The notes: generated from the sequence alone by a model not told the origin. A DNA stretch of 64,000 bases from Psychrobacillus sp. FSL K6-2836 (GCF_038003085.1 NZ_JBBOOM010000001.1:124001-188000), one strand, 5' to 3'. Positions 45,529 to 56,101 are shown, numbered from the stretch's first letter. Numbers and translations are program-made.

Positions 45529-45804
45529 ATGAAAAATAAAGTAATTGAACAATATGAAGCAGATGAAAATATGATGATTCAAATCTACGTGCAGTGGTGT
45601 GCTAACCATGATATAAACCCAATAGACCTTTATGGGAAAGCTTATCCAACTCAAGCTTCCAATGAGGTTTTAATAGAGGTAACGGAAAATACTGAAAAGA
45701 ACGCTTTAGATGTAGATACCCAATCAGTTCTGTATGTACTCCAGTTATTCGGAAATGATGATTTAGCATTTGAAGTTTCTGAAGTTGCGAAAACTTTTAA
45801 ATAA
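45529..45804 (+). CDS. Hypothetical 91-aa protein downstream of tetR
   Basis: Small acidic soluble protein (MIQIYVQWCANHDINPIDLYGKAYP is one continuous conserved-looking block, then a Glu-rich tail ending in AFEVSEVAKTFK). GGAGG precedes ATG. No family recognised; coupling to the TetR gene suggests a related regulatory or stress role, inferred only. Confidence 0.7.
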   Translation: MKNKVIEQYEADENMMIQIYVQWCANHDINPIDLYGKAYPTQASNEVLIEVTENTEKNALDVDTQSVLYVLQLFGNDDLAFEVSEVAKTFK

Positions 45805-45818
45805 GTAATATATCACCT

Positions 45819-45862
45819 TAAGAGCCGTACCCAAAATGTCATTTGGGTACGACTCTTATTTT
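45819..45862. terminator. Bidirectional terminator between the 91-aa gene and ppk1
   Basis: TAAGAGCCGTACCCAAA ... TTTGGGTACGACTCTTATTTTA; overlaps the ppk1 stop. Confidence 0.85.
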
Positions 45863-47966
45863 ACTCCTCTGGAATATGCTTTAAGGATTTTTCCAACAAA
45901 ATTTGTTGGCTGTTTACTTTAGTATTATCTGTTTTCCTATAATGATATTTCCCATATTCATCCTGTACTCGGGCTTTAGCAGTGTCTTGTAACTCCAAAT
46001 CAAGAATTTCCATTACTCTTCTTTTAATAGGTGGTGATAAAACTGGAAATAATATTTCTACTCGTTTCACCATATTTCTAGTCATCATATCCGCTGAGGA
46101 AAGATATAATCTAGAACCTCCATTACGATGAAACCAATAGATTCTGGAATGCTCCAAAAATCTCCCAACAATGCTCGTTACAGTTATATTTTCACTAACT
46201 CCAGGAATTTGAGGAAGTAAACAGCATGTTCCCCTTACTATTAGATCAACTTTTACTCCAACTGAAGAGGCTTCATAAAGCTTACATATTAAATCTTTAT
46301 CCGTAAGAGAATTCATTTTTAGTTTAATATGTCCGTTATGAAATGCTTGATGAAACTCAATTTCTTCATCTATCAAACGAACAAATTTATCTCGTATATC
46401 ATATGGTGAAACGACTAAATTATCGTAATTGGGTTTATCTGTATACCCACTTAGGAAATTAAAAAATTGTGTCGCATCTGATCCAATTTTTTTATTTGCT
46501 GTTATGATTCCCATATCTGTATATATCCTTGCTGTTTGGTCGTTATAGTTGCCAGTCCCCAAGTGAACATATTGCTCTATTCTATTATTTCTTCTACGGA
46601 TTACTAATGTTATTTTCGAGTGTGTTTTTAAATTATGCATCCCATATATGACAAGACAGCCAGCTTTCTCTAACTCCTTAGCCCACTGCACGTTATTTTC
46701 CTCATCAAAACGAGCTTTTAATTCTACTAAAACTGTAACCTGTTTTCCATTTTCGGCTGCGCGCTTCAACGCAAGTATGACAGGAGAATTACCACTTACC
46801 CGGTATAGTGTTTGCTTTATAGCCAAAACAGATGGATCGTCAGCAGCTTTTTCGATAAAATCTATAATCGGTTGAAAGGATTCATAGGGATGGTGAAAAA
46901 ATAGATCCTGCTTCTGCACTTTATCAAAAATGTCTTCATCACTAGCTATATCTAATGGCGGCTGAGGAATGAAAGGTTCATAGAAAAGATCCATATATTT
47001 TCCTTCAAAATTTTTAATAAAGGAGAATAAAAACGTCGTATCTAAAGGTCCATCTATTTTATAAACATCCTCTGACGTTATTTCTAACTCATCTAGTAAA
47101 TAATTTAGTAGCTTTGGTTTTATTTCACTTATCTTTACTTCTAATCTACTAACTGCTCCCCATTTACGCTTTTTTAACTCTTTCTCAATTTCTATTAGTA
47201 AATCTCGTGCACCCTCTTCATGAATTGTTAAATCCGCATTGCGTGTAATTCGGAAAGGGTTGGCATGCTTCACATGAAAACCACGAAACAACTTGGATAT
47301 ATGTTCAATTATGACATCCTCTAGCAGTACGGCAACAAACGAACCATCCTCCGTAGAAAGTTGGATAAAACGCTTTAATACGGAAGGAACCTGTACGATA
47401 GCGATTTTATTTTGTTCAACATGGTCATCCTGATGATCCTCAATCATAACTAAAATATTCATCGTTTTACTTAATAATATTGGAAATGGACGATATGCAT
47501 CCACAGCAATTGGTGTTAAAACAGGAAATATTGCTTCTTCAAACAGCTTTTGCATTTCCTTCTTTTGGCTATCAGTTAATTCGGCATACTTAACTAAAGA
47601 AATAGCATGTTCAGGAAGTTGTTTCTCAATAAGCTCTTTGTAAATTTTCATTTGTCTACTTACTAATTTCCTTGTAATAGAAGCGATTTTATTTAACTGT
47701 ACTTTTGGTGTAAGTCCAGCTTTGTTTTCCGGTTTATTAAAACCTGCTCTCACCTGATCCTGTAATCCTGCTACACGCACCATAAAAAACTCATCCAGAT
47801 TGGAGCTGAAAATAGCTAAAAATTTCAACCGTTCCAACAAGGGATTCGTTTCGTCCTCGGCTTCTTCAAGTACTCGCTCATTAAAAGCAAGCCAACTTAT
47901 TTCCCTGTTATTGTAGTAAGCATAGTTGTTAAAAGGGTGTTTTTCTACAGTGCTGTCCATCTTCAC
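45861..47966 (-). CDS. ppk1: Polyphosphate kinase 1
   Basis: A 701-residue enzyme building inorganic polyphosphate from ATP. Four-domain PPK1: N-terminal NREISWLAFNERVLEEA, a head domain, then two PLD-like catalytic domains with the phosphorylated His in MHNLKTHSKITLV and a second in FLEHSRIYWFHR. Length typical. GTG 47966 is seven bases from GGAGG; the ATG at 47972 overlaps the ppx stop (ATGA) but is too near the ribosome site. Coupled to ppx. Confidence 0.95.
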   Translation of the reverse strand: MKMDSTVEKHPFNNYAYYNNREISWLAFNERVLEEAEDETNPLLERLKFLAIFSSNLDEFFMVRVAGLQDQVRAGFNKPENKAGLTPKVQLNKIASITRKLVSRQMKIYKELIEKQLPEHAISLVKYAELTDSQKKEMQKLFEEAIFPVLTPIAVDAYRPFPILLSKTMNILVMIEDHQDDHVEQNKIAIVQVPSVLKRFIQLSTEDGSFVAVLLEDVIIEHISKLFRGFHVKHANPFRITRNADLTIHEEGARDLLIEIEKELKKRKWGAVSRLEVKISEIKPKLLNYLLDELEITSEDVYKIDGPLDTTFLFSFIKNFEGKYMDLFYEPFIPQPPLDIASDEDIFDKVQKQDLFFHHPYESFQPIIDFIEKAADDPSVLAIKQTLYRVSGNSPVILALKRAAENGKQVTVLVELKARFDEENNVQWAKELEKAGCLVIYGMHNLKTHSKITLVIRRRNNRIEQYVHLGTGNYNDQTARIYTDMGIITANKKIGSDATQFFNFLSGYTDKPNYDNLVVSPYDIRDKFVRLIDEEIEFHQAFHNGHIKLKMNSLTDKDLICKLYEASSVGVKVDLIVRGTCCLLPQIPGVSENITVTSIVGRFLEHSRIYWFHRNGGSRLYLSSADMMTRNMVKRVEILFPVLSPPIKRRVMEILDLELQDTAKARVQDEYGKYHYRKTDNTKVNSQQILLEKSLKHIPEE

Positions 47967-47968
47967 TC

Positions 47969-49510
47969 TCATTCCTCCGTAATTACAAACTTCAGCTTCA
48001 CTTCCAATTGCACTATTTTCTCTATAAGTTTTTTTAATTTTTCTGCTTGATATTGCTCAAGCATATAATTGCCAACCACACCAAATATAAATTCAATTTT
48101 AAAATCAGATTTTGTTAAGGAGACACTTTTTATACGAGATCTCCCCAAAACATCCATCCCTTTTATGAAACGGATTAATGCACCGATATCTCTAAGCTGC
48201 TTATTTTCCCCATTACTAATAATATGTTTGTACGGTCCTACATATTGTCTAAATGTATCCTTATTTTTATAAGAAGCTAGTAACGCAATTTTAAGTCGCT
48301 CTTCATTTGATACTCCGTCAATTGTTAAATTTGTTATGAGATAAAACGTATGTTGACTGAAAGTATTTTGATCAATTTCCTTACCGATATGAAAGAGTTG
48401 AAACGCATAACGTAGTAATTGATCGTTTTGGAGGGGAGTAATATAGTTCCATTCTGTGAAAGTATGATAGATAGATGAAAATATTTCATATAGTTGTAGT
48501 GATTTATTTTCATTCACATTAAACTTACCTAATACATGCCGAATTGCATTCGTTGTCACATCGTTCACATTAAAATCATCCGGAAATTGTTCTATAAGCT
48601 GAGCAAAAATAACTCCTTCTCTTAATCCCTTTTGGCTATATATAAATGCAGGACCTTTTACTACCTCCGAAAATACTCGAAAGGTTTCTAATGCTGGCAC
48701 AATAATATCTGTTCGGTCACTGGAAAGTCCTTCTACTTTCTTTAAATCCTCTAGGGTTGATGTGGCGAATTCACAGCTAATCTCCTTTAAATCCAACGCA
48801 CTTAGCTCATATTGATGTATTCCATGTAGTGAAAAATCTTTACGTTGCTGATCTACCTGCGCTAAATTCCGTGCACTTCCGCCAATAGCAACAATTGGTA
48901 CTTGCAAGTCTAACAACCATGTTAATGTGTGAAATTGTTCCCGCACATATGCAATAAGATTTTCTTTTTCTTCCAATGTGATGGAACTAGCATGTATAAA
49001 TTTCTTTTTTAACGAAACTGCTCCAAAGGGAAAACTATGTGAGTACTTTATTTCTTTGTTTTCAAAGTATGTAACTTCCGTACTTCCTCCACCCATATCT
49101 ATCGTTACTGCTGTTTGAATATTCGTGGAGTGAATAACAGCCAGATACCCATAATATGCTTCCTGCTCTGCAGATAATAATGTAATATCAATTCCCGTTT
49201 GTTTTTCAGCCTCTTTTAAAATAGTGTCACGATTGTTTGCCTGTCTAATAGCGGCAGTAGCAGCTGCAAATACATCATTCACTGAAATATCATTTAATAT
49301 TTTTTTGAATTTCAATAAAGTATCTATTAATATATGTATGCCTTCTTCACTCAAGTTCCCTTTTATATCTATATGCATACTTAATCTAGCGACCATTTTA
49401 AAGTTATGATGTTCTATTAAGCCAACTGATCTATTGTAACTATAAACAACAAGTCGTATGGAGTTAGACCCTATATCTATGATTGCTTTTTGTTTGCTAT
49501 TAGTTTCCAT
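47969..49510 (-). CDS. ppx: Exopolyphosphatase / guanosine pentaphosphate phosphohydrolase
   Basis: A 513-residue Ppx/GppA enzyme degrading polyphosphate or pppGpp. ASKHA motifs: IIDIGSNSIRLVVYS, AVTIDMGGGSTEVTYF, FGAVSLKKKF; then an HD-like helical part and a C-terminal tail. The start at 49510 has GAGGAG eight bases upstream. Together with ppk1 it forms a polyphosphate-turnover operon. Confidence 0.94.
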   Translation of the reverse strand: METNSKQKAIIDIGSNSIRLVVYSYNRSVGLIEHHNFKMVARLSMHIDIKGNLSEEGIHILIDTLLKFKKILNDISVNDVFAAATAAIRQANNRDTILKEAEKQTGIDITLLSAEQEAYYGYLAVIHSTNIQTAVTIDMGGGSTEVTYFENKEIKYSHSFPFGAVSLKKKFIHASSITLEEKENLIAYVREQFHTLTWLLDLQVPIVAIGGSARNLAQVDQQRKDFSLHGIHQYELSALDLKEISCEFATSTLEDLKKVEGLSSDRTDIIVPALETFRVFSEVVKGPAFIYSQKGLREGVIFAQLIEQFPDDFNVNDVTTNAIRHVLGKFNVNENKSLQLYEIFSSIYHTFTEWNYITPLQNDQLLRYAFQLFHIGKEIDQNTFSQHTFYLITNLTIDGVSNEERLKIALLASYKNKDTFRQYVGPYKHIISNGENKQLRDIGALIRFIKGMDVLGRSRIKSVSLTKSDFKIEFIFGVVGNYMLEQYQAEKLKKLIEKIVQLEVKLKFVITEE

Positions 49511-49678
49511 ATTTTCTACTCCTCTATATATATATATTATTCCTAATATCACTTGCAAAATGTTAAAAGTATGTAAATTTTTCATTGTAAAATTTAGGTT
49601 ACTTTACCGAATTATTATACTACCCTCGGTTTATTTGATGTACAATACTTAATAACAATGGTTGGAGGGATGAATATC

Positions 49679-50956
49679 TTGAAAAAATTCACGAAAGAAG
49701 AGAATAGTTGGTCTCTTTATGATTGGGGCTCTTCCGCCTATTCAATCATCATTACTACAGCTGTTCTCCCAATCTTTTTTAAGGAATCTGCAAAAGCTGG
49801 GGGAGTAGATGCAGCAGATTCTACAGCTTATCTCGGATATACGATTGCCATTTTTACTTTTATACTTGCCATGATAGGACCTATTTTAGGAACAATTGCA
49901 GACTATCGTGGTATGAAAAAGAAATTTTTTACTTTTTTCTTTGTACTAGGTGTTACCTTTACTACAATGCTAGCATTCGTACCTTTTGATAATTGGCTAT
50001 TATTATTAATCTTTTATACACTTGCTGCACTTGGTGCAACTGGAGCGAATGTCTTCTATGACGGCTTTATAGTCGATGTAACAACCAATGAACGAATGCA
50101 CAAGGTATCCGCACGTGGATATAGTCTTGGCTATATAGGTTCAACTATTCCTTTTTTACTTAGTATCATTATTATTTTGTTAGCCGGGAAAGAAATTATT
50201 CCAATTTCAACAACTAACGCAAGCCGAGCTGCATTTGTGATAACGGCTGCTTGGTGGGTGATATTCTCCATCCCAATGTTCAAAAATGTGAAACAAATTC
50301 ACTTTATTGAAAAAGAAGGAAATATAATTAAAGAAAGCTTTAAACGATTAGGAAATACGTTCAAGGAAATACGGCAATACCGAACTGTGTTTCTATTTTT
50401 ATTAGCTTACTTTTTTTATATTGATGGAGTAGGCACCATTATCTCCATGTCAACAGCTTATGGTTCTGATTTAGGTTTGGATTCTACGAGTTTGCTAATC
50501 GTATTATTTGCCACACAAGTTGTAGCAGCTCCATTTGCTCTATTATATGGGAAATTAGCAACTAAATTTTCTGAAAAGAAAATGCTTTATGTTGGAATAA
50601 TTGTTTATATTATTGTATGTACTTATGCATTTTTCTTAGACACTATAGTAGATTTCTGGATCTTAGCAATGCTTGTGGCAACTTCTCAAGGCGGTATACA
50701 AGCGCTTAGTAGATCTTACTTCGGTAAATTAGTTCCAAAAGAAAATTCAAACGAGTTTTTTGGATTTTATAATATCTTCGGTAAATTTGCGTCGATTATG
50801 GGACCATTATTAGTAGCTGTTACTGCTCAGTTAACTGGAAACTCTGCGTATGGAGTTTTTAGTCTAGTAATCTTATTCATCATTGGCTTTATCATATTAT
50901 CGAGAGTTCCGGAACCAAAAGAGGCACCTCCCGTAGATGAAATAGTGAACACTTAA
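49679..50956 (+). CDS. UMF1-type MFS transporter (Atg22/BtlA-like)
   Basis: A 425-residue, about 12-span membrane protein. [22 protein letters not shown] is the UMF1/Atg22-like first helix, with [12 protein letters not shown] after TM2 and [15 protein letters not shown]. Likely a metabolite exporter; substrate unknown. TTG 49679 is chosen (GGAGGG nine bases upstream); the earlier ATGs at 49658 and 49670 are badly placed. Ends ten bases before repeat B1. Confidence 0.85.
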   Translation: MKKFTKEENSWSLYDWGSSAYSIIITTAVLPIFFKESAKAGGVDAADSTAYLGYTIAIFTFILAMIGPILGTIADYRGMKKKFFTFFFVLGVTFTTMLAFVPFDNWLLLLIFYTLAALGATGANVFYDGFIVDVTTNERMHKVSARGYSLGYIGSTIPFLLSIIIILLAGKEIIPISTTNASRAAFVITAAWWVIFSIPMFKNVKQIHFIEKEGNIIKESFKRLGNTFKEIRQYRTVFLFLLAYFFYIDGVGTIISMSTAYGSDLGLDSTSLLIVLFATQVVAAPFALLYGKLATKFSEKKMLYVGIIVYIIVCTYAFFLDTIVDFWILAMLVATSQGGIQALSRSYFGKLVPKENSNEFFGFYNIFGKFASIMGPLLVAVTAQLTGNSAYGVFSLVILFIIGFIILSRVPEPKEAPPVDEIVNT

Positions 50957-50965
50957 ATTTGCAAG

Positions 50966-51203
50966 GAGGCTGGGACAGAACCCCAAAACAGCATTTTTCT
51001 CTGTGAGAAAAATGCTGTTTTTTTGCTGTTAACAAAATTGATTTCCATTCCAGGGACGCTTTCCACGGGCGTGGCCTGAGCCTGTAGTCTCAGGCGCCAC
51101 GCTATTCACGTAGGAGTCGCCACTCCATTCCAATCAATTTTATTAAATATCCATTATTTAGTAAAGGTTTCTCCTTAAAAATTTCTACTTCTGTCCCAGC
51201 CTC
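50966..51203 (+). repeat. Interspersed repeat family B, copy 1
   Basis: A 238-bp element with terminal inverted repeats GAGGCTGGGACAGAA ... TTCTGTCCCAGCCTC. Inside: a terminator hairpin (CAGCATTTTTCTC-tgt-GAGAAAAATGCTG plus T7) and a GC-rich core (GGGACGCTTTCCACGGGCG ... GAGTCGCCACTCCATTCC). Near-identical at 56104 and, reversed, at 63061. Between convergent genes. Confidence 0.92.
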
Positions 51204-51216
51204 TTCTATGCTGAAA

Positions 51217-51885
51217 CTATTTAGTATTTAGCTGATTTGATATCAACCGTCGTTTAGTCCAAATCAAAGTGAAAATCAAAAATAATTCAAATGCGTTCGT
51301 CAATGCTCCACTACCTACATTAATAGGTACTGCACTTCCAACAGTCATAACCACTGCACCTATAAAAAAAACTGGCCATTTTGTTTTTTTCCATAAGATT
51401 GCACTTGCTACAATGAGAATTAGAGAAACTAATAGCACCATAATCGGAGGACCAGTAGCTTCTTCTACATTTGAATAGCTAATGACCCCGTATTCCTTTA
51501 CTACCTCAATTTCCAATCCTACAACCTCTATAGAAAATTCTAATACCATTAAGCCAATCGTATAAATAATACCTAAGGTAATTAACCACTTTTTCTTTGC
51601 CCATTCGATTCCACTTTCCTGCAAAGTTCCTATAGAATACAAAACTAGTAATGGTGTAAATAATGCATGTAAGCAAAAACGAGAGAAGTTAAGTCTTTCC
51701 AATAATTCCCCTTCTCCAATCCACTTACCTGTGGCTAGAATTCCGTTATCATAAATCAAAGGCAGGAGGACTAAATAGATAACACTTGTCCATTTTGCTA
51801 AGTCATACTTTCTTATACCAATTAGTCCCCAGATTAATAGTGCTATATACAAAACTGCAAATATAAAATATAAAATTGTATCCAT
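51217..51885 (-). CDS. Hypothetical seven-span membrane protein
   Basis: A 222-residue integral membrane protein, about seven helices (first at 3-22) and a basic end (TKRRLISNQLNTK). ATG 51885 follows GGAGG; the frame extends to 51951. No family recognised. Its stop lies 13 bp from repeat B1. Confidence 0.65.
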   Translation of the reverse strand: MDTILYFIFAVLYIALLIWGLIGIRKYDLAKWTSVIYLVLLPLIYDNGILATGKWIGEGELLERLNFSRFCLHALFTPLLVLYSIGTLQESGIEWAKKKWLITLGIIYTIGLMVLEFSIEVVGLEIEVVKEYGVISYSNVEEATGPPIMVLLVSLILIVASAILWKKTKWPVFFIGAVVMTVGSAVPINVGSGALTNAFELFLIFTLIWTKRRLISNQLNTK

Positions 51886-52027
51886 TACTATCGACCTCCT
51901 TTTCATTTTATTCCCAAATTTCGAATGTTTTAATCGTATGGGCAATTTCATTGAAAATGAAGACCATATTAAAGTTATTTGGCGATTTTGGACATAAAAT
52001 ATTACATCGGAAAATATTTATGTACAT

Positions 52028-52066
52028 AAAAAATGAGCTGGAAAATGCATCTCCAAGCTCATGTAT
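52028..52066 (-). terminator. Terminator of the alpha/beta-hydrolase gene
   Basis: Minus strand ATGAGCTTGG-agatgcatttt-CCAGCTCAT followed by TTTTT, about 100 bp past the stop. Confidence 0.65.
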
Positions 52067-52163
52067 TTTACTGCCTTTTTTTGAGTATAACATCTCACAC
52101 TGAACGTCCGAAATTCACTTGATGTTCTTAACCTAAAACAGAACCCCTAAATGATCACATTGT

Positions 52164-53132
52164 TTAATTAAAGCTTTCGTCAGGATAAAAAGGACTTTTT
52201 TTATCTAGTTCGTTTATAACTTCCTTTATAGTATTTATTACAATATCTGGATTTTCTAAATGAATTGAGTGGCTATTGTCAGCTTTAATTTGAATTGTAT
52301 TATTTGTTAAATTTGAAAGAAGATTTTGATGTTCTATCCAAGAAATATCATTATTATTAGAACTTAAAACAGTTATTGGTAGTTCTTTTTTTAATGGTTT
52401 TGACCCTTTTAATTGAAAGGCAGATTCTTCACTATAAAAAAATTCTTTATATACAGCTTCGAATGATTTTGGATTATACCCAATATAGTTTATATATTTT
52501 TGATAAGGGTCTGGAAAACGTTTCCTGCCAACTGGTTGTTTAAGTAATCTAGCAATACCTATGCTTGAAGTTATATACCCTAATCTAAATAACCTCAAGT
52601 TTTTCTTATGAATGTTCTTGCGTTCTGCATCCCATTCACTACTTAAATATCTATTTTCGTGTACTGAATCTATTAAAATTAAAGCTGCCACTTTCTCTGG
52701 ATATTTACTAGCAAACAATCGCATATTTAAACCTCCAAATGAATGTCCTACTAATATGTACGGAGGTTTTGCGTTTATTTTTTCTAAAACTTTTATCAAA
52801 TCCTCAACCACGTTTTCACTTGTATATTTTCCTTTTGCAGATGAGCTCCATCCATATCCTGCCCTATCGAATGAAATAACCTGCGAAAACTCAGAAACTT
52901 TTGGTTGAATATAATACCAATCAATTGAACAACAACTTAATCCAGCATCTAAAATTACTGTATATTTCGAATCATTTCTTCCAGTATCAATAGTATGGAT
53001 TAATCTATCATTTATTTTCACTAGACTACCTAATCCACTTACTTTATGTTTCTTATTAGAGTACATATTTGCTAACATTAATGGAAATCCAATGATTGCA
53101 AGCGTGGTTTTAAAAACCTTTTCATATTTCAT
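52164..53132 (-). CDS. Alpha/beta-hydrolase, membrane-anchored
   Basis: A 322-residue hydrolase with an N-terminal membrane segment (about 9-25). Motifs: VILDAGLSCCSIDW, SFDRAGYGWS, LVGHSFGGLNMR (nucleophile Ser), LLIDSVH-like strand, and a C-terminal DNSHSIHLENPD (His). Start 53132 (AGGAGAGG upstream); the frame extends to 53180. Substrate unknown. More AT-rich in codon use than its neighbours, perhaps acquired, not tested. Confidence 0.8.
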   Translation of the reverse strand: MKYEKVFKTTLAIIGFPLMLANMYSNKKHKVSGLGSLVKINDRLIHTIDTGRNDSKYTVILDAGLSCCSIDWYYIQPKVSEFSQVISFDRAGYGWSSSAKGKYTSENVVEDLIKVLEKINAKPPYILVGHSFGGLNMRLFASKYPEKVAALILIDSVHENRYLSSEWDAERKNIHKKNLRLFRLGYITSSIGIARLLKQPVGRKRFPDPYQKYINYIGYNPKSFEAVYKEFFYSEESAFQLKGSKPLKKELPITVLSSNNNDISWIEHQNLLSNLTNNTIQIKADNSHSIHLENPDIVINTIKEVINELDKKSPFYPDESFN

Positions 53133-53526
53133 ATAACCTCTCCTAGTGTCATGTAGTGATATGATAGCATAATTTAACAAAATTGTAAGAAAAGAAATTA
53201 AACATTGTTTAATGCTATTGCGACATAAAATCTGTAGATTTAGGGATATATGTTTCTTGCAAGAGTAACATCTTTATATATATTTCAAAGAAAAAAATGC
53301 GGACAATTAAACAGAAAATTCCAGTATCCTAAGCATGGGTCGTTTACATTTTATAGGATTTGAGTGTTTATTAATTTTCATGGGAGACTAATTTATCCGT
53401 ATTTCAACATTAGGTGATTCTTAGCTATTAAGGAGAGGATTGGTATCATAATACCAATTAACATAACCAAAATAAAAAGAACCTGCTATTAAAAAATATG
53501 TTTTATTAGCAGGTTCTCAAGATATT
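53133..53526. other. Intergenic region with a short palindrome and a terminator
   Basis: AT-rich. A perfect inverted repeat ATTGGTAT-cata-ATACCAAT lies at 53439-53458 after AAGGAGAGG, without an ORF; it could be an operator, unknown. The right end holds the thioesterase terminator. Confidence 0.4.
53472..53518 (-). terminator. Terminator of the thioesterase gene
   Basis: Minus strand AGAACCTGCTAATAAAA ... TTTTTTAATAGCAGGTTCT followed by TTTTATTTT. Confidence 0.8.
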
Positions 53527-54006
53527 TTATTGTTTTCCAAAAGTTGCAGGCATTAATACAGCGATAACTTCACCTCGAGCACAGAGCTCTTCTCCTGCAA
53601 AGACTTCAGTAGTGACTTTGAATTTCTTAGGATGGATCTCCTCCACTTTGCCAATTGCTTTTAGCGTAACTTTTTGCGGTGTTGGTTTTAGGAAATCTAC
53701 ATGTAAAGAACCTGTCACAAAGCGTGGCGGTATTTCTCCACTACCTGGTTCAAACCCATTCTTTCGGTGTAGTGCAAGTGACGCAGACCCTGTGCCATGA
53801 CAGTCGACTAATGCCCCAATTAGCCCACCATATACGAAACCAGGTATAGCGATATGTTCTTCCTTTGGTTCGTAAATCGTCACTGTTTGTTCCTCATCCC
53901 ATGCCGTACGAAAGCGATGTCCTTCCTTGTTCATTCTCCCGCAACCGTAGCACCATGCGAAATCCTCTGGGTATTCATCTTGAATAGCGTGAATTTTTTC
54001 TACCAT
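53527..54006 (-). CDS. PaaI-type hotdog thioesterase
   Basis: A 159-residue hotdog-fold protein: CYGCGRMNKEGHRF at the N-terminus, then GFVYGGLIGALVDCHGTGSA (catalytic Asp in the central helix), and LHVDFLKPTPQKVTLKAIG. It would hydrolyse acyl-CoA thioesters; substrate unknown. Downstream of the nitrilase-type gene but in its own transcript, as a terminator lies between. Confidence 0.85.
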   Translation of the reverse strand: MVEKIHAIQDEYPEDFAWCYGCGRMNKEGHRFRTAWDEEQTVTIYEPKEEHIAIPGFVYGGLIGALVDCHGTGSASLALHRKNGFEPGSGEIPPRFVTGSLHVDFLKPTPQKVTLKAIGKVEEIHPKKFKVTTEVFAGEELCARGEVIAVLMPATFGKQ

Positions 54007-54034
54007 TTATAATTCCCCCTTTAGAAAACCATAC

Positions 54035-54067
54035 AAAAAAGCTATCTGTACGTCAATACAGATAGCA
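54035..54067 (-). terminator. Terminator of the nitrilase-type gene
   Basis: Minus strand GCTATCTGTA-ttgacg-TACAGATAGC followed by TTTTTTG. Confidence 0.85.
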
Positions 54068-54076
54068 ATATAACTT

Positions 54077-54853
54077 TTAATATATATCTACTCTACGGTC
54101 TTTAAATATAGGAATTCTCTTTCTTACTTCTTCCACTTCCTCTATATTGATATCTACTAATCCGATTGTTTCTTCATCGGCTCCAATCCAAAGAACCTCT
54201 CCCCATGGTGCAATTACCATTGAGTTTCCGTTAAATGAATTATTAGGATCGTCTCCAACTCGGTTAACTGCAACGATGAAGCATTGATTTTCAATTGCTC
54301 GAGCCTGTAATAAGATTTTCCAATGATCAACTCTAGTTGCTGGCCATTGTGCAGGTACAAAAATTACTTTCGCTCCAGCCAATGAATGCATCCGGAACCA
54401 CTCTGGAAAGCGTAAATCATAACAAATAACGCCACCCATTTCGACATCATTCAGGGTGAATATATTTTTGTTCGATCCTGCTGCTAAATAAAGATGTTCA
54501 TCCATTAATTTAAATAAATGAGCTTTGTCATATTCTGCAATCAGCTCTCCAGTATTATTTACGATGTACATTGTATTAAAGAAATGATTATCTTTTTTCG
54601 TTGAAACTGATCCACCAATAATATGAATCTGTAACTCTTTTGCTAACCCCGTCAAGAGATTTTTGGTTTCTTCCCCGTTTATATCAGCTATTTCTTCAAG
54701 ATGTGTTAAATCATAACCAGTATTCCACATTTCAGGCAGTACAACGATTTCTGCATTTAACATCGCCGCTTTTCGAATCTTCTCTTCCACTTTTCTAAAA
54801 TTTTCTTTTGGATTCCCAAAAGCTATATTTAACTGGACACAAGCAATCCTCAT
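54077..54853 (-). CDS. mtnU: Nitrilase-superfamily omega-amidase (MtnU-like)
   Basis: A 258-residue carbon-nitrogen hydrolase with the Glu-Lys-Cys triad: Glu41 (VVLPEMWNTGY), Lys110 (AEYDKAHLF) and Cys144 (GVICYDLRFPEWF). Omega-amidases split alpha-ketoglutaramate or ketosuccinamate, the by-product when a glutamine-type donor feeds a transaminase. It is divergent from an MtnE-type aminotransferase gene, as mtnU lies beside mtnE in Bacillus, so it probably drives that transamination. Confidence 0.88.
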   Translation of the reverse strand: MRIACVQLNIAFGNPKENFRKVEEKIRKAAMLNAEIVVLPEMWNTGYDLTHLEEIADINGEETKNLLTGLAKELQIHIIGGSVSTKKDNHFFNTMYIVNNTGELIAEYDKAHLFKLMDEHLYLAAGSNKNIFTLNDVEMGGVICYDLRFPEWFRMHSLAGAKVIFVPAQWPATRVDHWKILLQARAIENQCFIVAVNRVGDDPNNSFNGNSMVIAPWGEVLWIGADEETIGLVDINIEEVEEVRKRIPIFKDRRVDIY

Positions 54854-54937
54854 TTTGACACCCCTATAGACATAATTATAAAAAGATTATAAGATTTGAC
54901 TAACAAATGCAACTAATTAGAAAACGAGGTTACGTAT

Positions 54938-56101
54938 ATGGAATTTTCAAACCGTTTAAAAAGTCTACCTTCGCAGTTTTTTGCTACACTAGTAAAAAAA
55001 GTAGGAGAAGCAGTTCTAGAAGGTAGAGATGTGATTAATTTAGGACAGGGTAATCCTGATCAGCCTACCCCCCCTCATATTGTACAAGCACTGCAAGAAG
55101 CTGCTGCTAATCCACTAAATCATAAGTATAGTCCATTTCGTGGAACTGGGGATTTTAAAAAAGCTGCAGCCAATTTCTATAAACGAGAATATAATGTGGA
55201 CATTGATCCTGAAACGGAAGTGGCAATTTTATTTGGAACTAAAATTGGTTTAGTCGAGCTTCCGTTAGCACTGATGAATGAAAATGATTTAATGCTTCTT
55301 CCAGACCCTGGCTATCCTGATTATTTGTCAGGGGTGGGACTTGCAAATGTTGAGTTTAACACGATGCCATTAATCGAGGAAAATAATTTCCTACCTGATT
55401 ACAGCTCTTTAACGGAGGAGCAAAAACAAAAAGCCAAACTGATGTATTTGAATTATCCTAATAACCCTACTGGGGCAATTGCTACTTTAGACTTTTTCCA
55501 AGAGACTGTTACGTTAGCGAAAGAGACTGATATTGCTATTGTTCATGATTTTGCATATGGAGGAATCGGATTTGATGACGTGAAGCCAGTAAGTTTTTTA
55601 CAGGCAGAAGGTGCGAAAGAAGTTGGCATAGAGATGTATACTCTATCCAAAACGTATAATATGGCCGGCTGGAGAGTTGGTTTTGCTGTAGGAAATGCTA
55701 AAATTATTGAAGCTATTAATATAATTCAAGACCATTTATTTGTTAGTCTTTTCCCTGCTATTCAAGACGCTGCCACTGCTGCGTTAAATGAAAGTCAGGA
55801 ATGTGTAGAAGAATTAGTGAATTTATATGAAGGTAGAAGAAATGCCCTAATCGAATCTTGCAACAGTATTGGCTGGCGGGTAAAGGCACCCAAAGGTTCC
55901 TTCTTCGCATGGTTACCTGTACCCAATAATTATACAAGTGAAGCTTTTGCAGATTTACTCTTGAAAGAAGCAGACGTAGCTGTTGCTGCCGGTAATGGAT
56001 TTGGTACTTACGGCGAAGGATATGTTCGAGTTGGTCTTTTAGTCGATGAAGAACGTTTGAAAGAAGCAATTACACGTATTGGAAAACTGAATTTATTTTA
56101 A
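54938..56101 (+). CDS. mtnE: Aminotransferase MtnE (methionine salvage)
   Basis: A 387-residue PLP-dependent fold-type I aminotransferase closely matching B. subtilis MtnE (YkrV): VINLGQGNPDQPTP, LPDPGYPDY, LMYLNYPNNPTGA, and the PLP lysine Lys238 in YTLSKTYNMAGWRVGFAVG. It converts 2-keto-4-methylthiobutyrate to methionine, the last step of 5'-methylthioadenosine recycling. No mtnKABD are in the window. Repeat B2 starts two bases after its stop. Confidence 0.93.
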   Translation: MEFSNRLKSLPSQFFATLVKKVGEAVLEGRDVINLGQGNPDQPTPPHIVQALQEAAANPLNHKYSPFRGTGDFKKAAANFYKREYNVDIDPETEVAILFGTKIGLVELPLALMNENDLMLLPDPGYPDYLSGVGLANVEFNTMPLIEENNFLPDYSSLTEEQKQKAKLMYLNYPNNPTGAIATLDFFQETVTLAKETDIAIVHDFAYGGIGFDDVKPVSFLQAEGAKEVGIEMYTLSKTYNMAGWRVGFAVGNAKIIEAINIIQDHLFVSLFPAIQDAATAALNESQECVEELVNLYEGRRNALIESCNSIGWRVKAPKGSFFAWLPVPNNYTSEAFADLLLKEADVAVAAGNGFGTYGEGYVRVGLLVDEERLKEAITRIGKLNLF